Assembly: GCA_023807065.1 (NCBI GenBank)
Contig: JAJJLU010004007.1
Location: 1-20,802, forward strand
Direction: 5' to 3'
Length of the DNA: 20,802 bases
Source of the DNA: Isotricha intestinalis
Taxonomy: Eukaryota; Ciliophora; Litostomatea; Vestibuliferida; Isotrichidae
The notes beneath the pieces were generated by a model. It had not been told where the DNA came from. It made no database searches and saw only the letters and a list, made by a program, of their open reading frames with translations. A program made the translations under genes and the position numbers. Below, one piece after another: positions 17,734 to 20,802 of the stretch; position 1 is the stretch's first letter; each line of letters begins with the position of its first letter.

Positions 17734-18207
17734 ATGGATAAAGCACCACCAACTAAAGAAGAAATTGATTCTATTATTAATAGAATAAATGAATTAGAAA
17801 ATAAAGTTAAATCATTAGAAGAAAAGACCATAAAAATAGAAAGAACCAAAATTAATTTAATCCCAAAAACCACTTTATTGAAAGAAAACTTATTTGAAAG
17901 CGATATTCCGGTTTCTGATAATGTAAAAGCTGTCATTATAGGAATAAATTTCGCTAATACTAGTTGTACAAATTCTGGATTTAATCATAATTTAAATTTT
18001 CAAATATATCAAAAAGGAGCTGATCAATATAGCTATTCAACATTTACTTTTTCAGATCCTCATGTTTATTGTAATCATTGCTATACCGAGATAATTACTC
18101 CATGGGATACCAAAAAAGAGAAAAAAATATGTATTAAGTATGATAGAAGCTGGGGAGATACAAATCCACATATCACAGTTGATTTAGTAGGATTTATTCT
18201 TTATTAA
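17734..18207 (+). CDS. Small coiled-coil plus beta-rich protein, possibly H-type-lectin-like
   Basis: A 157-residue protein from ATG 17734. Residues about 8-38 are a clean heptad coiled coil (IINRINELENKVKSLEE), followed by a linker and about 100 residues of alternating strands (VKAVIIGINFAN, HNLNFQIYQKG, YSTFTFSDP, KKICIKYDRSW, ITVDLVGFILY). A coiled coil that oligomerises a small beta-sandwich is the design of H-type lectins (discoidin/HPA-like). The terminal strand pattern fits loosely, but I cannot confirm sugar-binding residues. There are five Cys, including a CNHC pair. There is no signal peptide or membrane segment. Base use is richer in G+C than its neighbours: the line 18061-18120 has 20 G/C in 60. 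It could be a recent gain or a highly expressed gene. Function unknown. Confidence 0.65.
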   Translation: MDKAPPTKEEIDSIINRINELENKVKSLEEKTIKIERTKINLIPKTTLLKENLFESDIPVSDNVKAVIIGINFANTSCTNSGFNHNLNFQIYQKGADQYSYSTFTFSDPHVYCNHCYTEIITPWDTKKEKKICIKYDRSWGDTNPHITVDLVGFILY

Positions 18208-18255
18208 ATTTATCATAAATCTTAATTTAATGAATATTTGTTGATTAATTCTAAA

Positions 18256-18275
18256 GGGGATTGGGAATAATCCCC
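18256..18275. terminator. GC-rich hairpin downstream of the lectin-like gene
   Basis: GGGGATT (18256-18262), a 6-base loop (18263-18268) and AATCCCC (18269-18275) form a perfect 7-bp stem with four G:C pairs, flanked by AAA and TTT that could extend it around one bulge. It starts 49 bases after the stop codon of the lectin-like gene. Runs of four G and four C are very rare in this DNA. It could be a 3'-end RNA structure for the gene upstream. The terminator type is a guess; eukaryotic genes do not normally use such hairpins outside histone mRNAs. Confidence 0.4.
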
Positions 18276-18334
18276 ATTTTTCAGTGATATCCGCCCTCAT
18301 TTTTAATATTAAATTTAATTATAATTTTTAACCT

Positions 18335-18571
18335 TTAAAATATATTTGAGTTAACTTCTCCATTAGTACGAAGTGTAATATGTTTTCCCGATTTTTCCTA
18401 TTTCTCTTAATCATTATTGTAATAAAATTTTCCTTTTCTTTCTTTTTTATCATTTTTCCAATCATCTCCATATTTATCACTATTATTAAATTAAATATTC
18501 CTTTAGACTATTTTTAAATTGTCCTTGGTATTTTTATTATTATATGATTCTATTTTAAATTGATAATCAAT
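18335..18571 (-). pseudogene. Relic of a MORN-repeat-like gene
   Basis: One minus-strand frame over 79 codons reads as convincing protein text with four internal stops (three TAA, one TAG) and ends at TAA 18335-18337. The central part, KYGDDWKNDKKERKGKFYY, fits a MORN repeat (consensus Tyr-x-Gly-x-Trp-x-x-Gly/Asp-Lys-x-x-Gly-x-Gly-x-x-Tyr). It is followed by GKHITLRTNGEVNSNIF. MORN repeats bind membranes or scaffold cytoskeletal proteins. Each stop is one C-to-T change from a Gln codon. No ATG start or intact 5' part is seen upstream, where frames at 18590-18700 are only faintly coding. Confidence 0.5.
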
Positions 18572-18823
18572 TATATTGCAGAATTATTACTGTATTTTTT
18601 TAATATTTTAAACTTATTTATCATATTATTTTCAAATCTTGGCTATTTTCAATATTTTTTTTATTATCATTATTTCTCTTATTCTTTTAATAATAATATC
18701 ATTATTAATATCTTTTATTATATTCTATTATCTATTAACAAAACCAAATAATATAATATATTTATTACTAACTTATTATTCTTTTATGTAAACTTCTCCG
18801 TTTTTATTTATATTTAATGTATT

Positions 18824-18912
18824 ATTACCGTAATTCACGAAATAATTCGAATTTCTCTAAAAACAATCTCAAAAAGAAAAAAAAAGACACCTATTCCCTG
18901 AATTACGATAAT
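18824..18912. repeat. Imperfect 14-base inverted repeat
   Basis: ATTACCGTAATTCA (18824-18837) and TGAATTACGATAAT (18899-18912) are inverted copies with one mismatch, separated by 61 bases. They contain CG dinucleotides that are scarce here. They could form a long-loop hairpin or be the ends of a tiny element. No target-site duplication was recognised. The left arm lies within minus-strand text reading NYGNNTLNINKNGEVYIKE, so it may only be part of relic coding sequence. Confidence 0.3.
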
Positions 18913-19260
18913 TCTTTTTTATTACTTTTATTAATTAATATTATTAAAATAATATAGAAATGACTAAAATAATTGTGCAATCCCAAATTACTTGATTAAA
19001 AGAATCTTTTTAAACTTAATAAATAATAAAAATTAAATATTTAATTTCAATAGTAAAAATAATTTTTATTTGATTGTAATTATAATTATAATATTCTTAT
19101 TATAAATCATAATCTCCAAAAGATATTTTTTTGATTTTCTTTATCTTCAATATTAGTTATTTTAATATTTTATTGTTCGACTTAAATATCAAAAAATCAG
19201 ATTCTTTATATTATTAGGTTTTCTTCATATTCATTAATTATATATTTTAAATAATCCATT

Positions 19261-19705
19261 TTTATTTTTTCTCTGAGCAAATGAAATAATTTATAATGTA
19301 AATATAATAAATAAAGTGCTCTAAATTTTTTTGTGTAAATTGGGCATTTGAAATTATTATATGTAATTTTATTTTATTCTCCTAAAGTTAAAATTTGCTC
19401 TCTATAATATGAAAATTTTTTATCTGTTATTAAACAACTTTTTATGTTGTTAATTTAAAATATTTTTCTACATCTAGAAATAAATAATATTCTATTTTTC
19501 CTTCATTTATATTTCAGTAATAATTATATAAAAATTCTCTTTTTTCTTCTTCACCTTAATGCTTAAATTTTTCAAAAAAATATTGAAATAAAAAAAAAAA
19601 ATTCTCAAATAATTCCACAAATAAATAGTCTTTTAAATATTTTAAAAAAAAATGAAAATATAATTTAAAAAAATAGGTAGGGAAAAAAGAAGAAGACTTA
19701 ACAAA
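19261..19705 (-). repeat. Long direct repeat, copy 1, containing decayed coding sequence
   Basis: About 445 bases nearly identical to 20361-20802, offset 1,097-1,100 bases, same orientation. The last about 70 bases (through GACTTAACAAA) are the most alike. Minus-strand translation gives coherent but broken text: EKFKH, stop, GEEEKREFLYNYY, stop, NINEGKIEYYLFLDVEKYF, then after a frame change LITDKKFSYYREQILTLGE, stop, NKITYNNFKCPIYTKKFRAL and on to KIKMDYLKYIINEYEENLII, ending beyond the repeat at about 19206. The family is not recognised. It may be a dispersed element or a duplicated pseudogene. Confidence 0.75.
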
Positions 19706-20360
19706 ATAAGATCATGAATATATAATGTATTTTCAAGATTATACTCAGGGAATAAATAGTAGATAAAAAATAAAATTATAAAAATAAAATTCTATAATAA
19801 TTAAAAATAGAATTTTTAAAGGTGTTTGAATTTAAAATGAGAAAATATAATTTTATTATTGTTCATTATATAATTTTTCAAAAAATAAAATACATATACA
19901 TTAAACAATATTCACAAATTATTTTGGTAATTTTTAAAATAATTATTAGACCTTGTTTAATTAAAATAAATAAATAATATAGAATCAGATATAAAATAAA
20001 TAATTTTCAAGTGAAAAAACTAAAAGATTTGTTGTAATCAAAATATGAGAATGTTAGAAGTTTATTTAAATGTATATTTCAGATACTTTCATATATATTA
20101 TTTCTTAAAATTTAAAAGAATACATTTAATTTAACTTATAGAAAATATGAAAAATTTGATTTAATTATTGTATATCTAAAATCAATTATAGTTTGAAATA
20201 TATTTTTCAGGTATTAAAAAAAATATCATTAAGTTTTTAAACAAAAAAAAGACATAGACATAATGTCATTCAATAACATAAAACTCAAAAAAGAATAAAA
20301 GATAAATAGAAAAAAATTTAATTTTTAAATATATAAATTATATATTTGAAATAAATTATC
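19706..20360. other. Spacer between the two direct repeat copies, no gene seen
   Basis: About 655 bases of A+T-rich DNA. Short open stretches exist on the plus strand (47 codons from an ATG near 19837; 30 codons from about 20045), but their translations are Ile/Lys/Tyr-rich and look like background. No hairpin, tRNA-like fold or tandem repeat stood out. The stretch 18572-19260 outside the items listed is likewise A+T-rich spacer with scattered short relic-like frames. Confidence 0.5.
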
Positions 20361-20802
20361 TTTATTTTTTCTCTGTTTAAATGAAATAATTTATAATGTA
20401 AAAATAATAAATAAAGTAATCAAAATTTTTTTGTGTAAATTGGGCATTTGAAATTATTATATGTTATTTTATTTGATTCTCCTAAAGTTAAAAATTGCTC
20501 TATATAATGTAAAAATTTTTTATCTATTATTAATCAAATTTTTATGTTGTTAATTTAAAATATTTTTTATATCTACAAATAAATAATATTCTATTTTTCC
20601 TACATTTATGTTTCAGTAATCATTATATAATAATTCTCTTTTTACTTCTTCACCTTAATGCTTAAATTTTTCAAAAAAATATTGAAATAAAAAAAAATTC
20701 TCAAATAATTCCACAAATAAATATTTCTTTTAAATATTTTAAAAAAAAATGAAAATATAATTTAAAAAAATAGGTAGGGAAAAAAGAAGAAGACTTAACA
20801 AA
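20361..20802 (-). repeat. Long direct repeat, copy 2, reaching the window edge
   Basis: The second copy of the unit at 19261-19705; the match runs to the last base of the window and may continue beyond. The minus-strand relic frame is shared: GEEVKRELLYNDY, stop, NINVGKIEYYLFVDI, then LIIDKKFLHYIEQFLTLGE, SNKITYNNFKCPIYTKKF, stop, LLYLLFLHYKLF. It shares two stops with copy 1 (after KFKH and after the Tyr-Tyr/Asp-Tyr), shows a private TGA, and lacks the TAA that copy 1 has after LGE. Translated similarity extends a little left of the nucleotide match (KIIYFKYII versus MDYLKYII). Confidence 0.75.

Noticed and set aside
18560..18751. Plus-strand 63-codon hydrophobic frame
   Set aside because: Ile/Tyr/Phe/Asn-only text as expected from AT-rich spacer, and it overlaps the stronger minus-strand relic.
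1..20802. Non-standard genetic code (TAR = Gln or TGA = Cys/Trp) for the whole window
   Set aside because: BBS1 ends at TGA where the family ends, REV3 and others end at TAA, and the long genes have no internal stops and use CAA for Gln. TAR at Gln-like sites appears only in relics.
1..20802. Telomere repeat, CRISPR array, rRNA or tRNA genes
   Set aside because: No regularly spaced repeats with unique spacers, no rRNA-like block and no cloverleaf-like G+C-rich segment were seen on either strand.

Overview
The window is eukaryotic nuclear DNA of extreme A+T richness: coding parts are roughly four-fifths A+T and gaps higher still. Genes lie on both strands, are separated by gaps of tens to hundreds of bases, and are mostly intronless. 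The one intron I can support is 33 nt, GT..AG. The code looks standard: TGA ends the BBS1 gene exactly where the family ends, TAA ends REV3 and others, and Gln is CAA. BBS1 means the organism makes cilia or flagella at some stage. Asn/Lys-rich inserts, MORN-type and kelch proteins and a FAIM-like domain suggest a compact-genome protist (ciliate-, heterolobosean- or metamonad-like). A very AT-rich zoosporic or anaerobic fungus is not excluded. I cannot name the species.

Layout. 1-1000: 3' part of a degenerate protein-kinase-like gene (+), preceded by a purine repeat. 1122-2879: coiled-coil plus kelch-repeat protein (-). 2979-3533: decayed coding relic (-). 3649-4749: unrecognised protein with possible UBC-like and PH-like regions (-). 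4804-6169: second kinase-like paralog (-), split by a one-base frame change at an A12 run. 6233-11749: REV3, catalytic subunit of DNA polymerase zeta (+), starting 63 bases from the divergent kinase-like gene. 12219-13488: FKBP/AIP-like TPR protein (+), split by a one-base frame change. 13603-15213: FAIM-like domain fused to a prion-like Asn/Met/Gln repeat tail, with the 33-nt intron (+). 15363-17309: BBS1 (+). 17734-18207: small coiled-coil plus beta-rich, lectin-like protein (+). 18208-20802: no intact gene; a GC-rich hairpin, a MORN-like relic and two copies of a ~445-base direct repeat that contain decayed coding sequence.

Functionally the genes are mixed: translesion DNA synthesis (REV3), BBSome membrane traffic at cilia (BBS1), a chaperone-type immunophilin-like protein, and a local group of three genes (two kinase-like, one UBC/PH-like) whose proteins all end in Glu-Glu-Phe/Tyr. 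That shared terminus resembles the alpha-tubulin and EB1 tails read by CAP-Gly domains and is the most unusual pattern in the window. No complete new system such as a defence locus, array or mobile element with an intact transposase was found.
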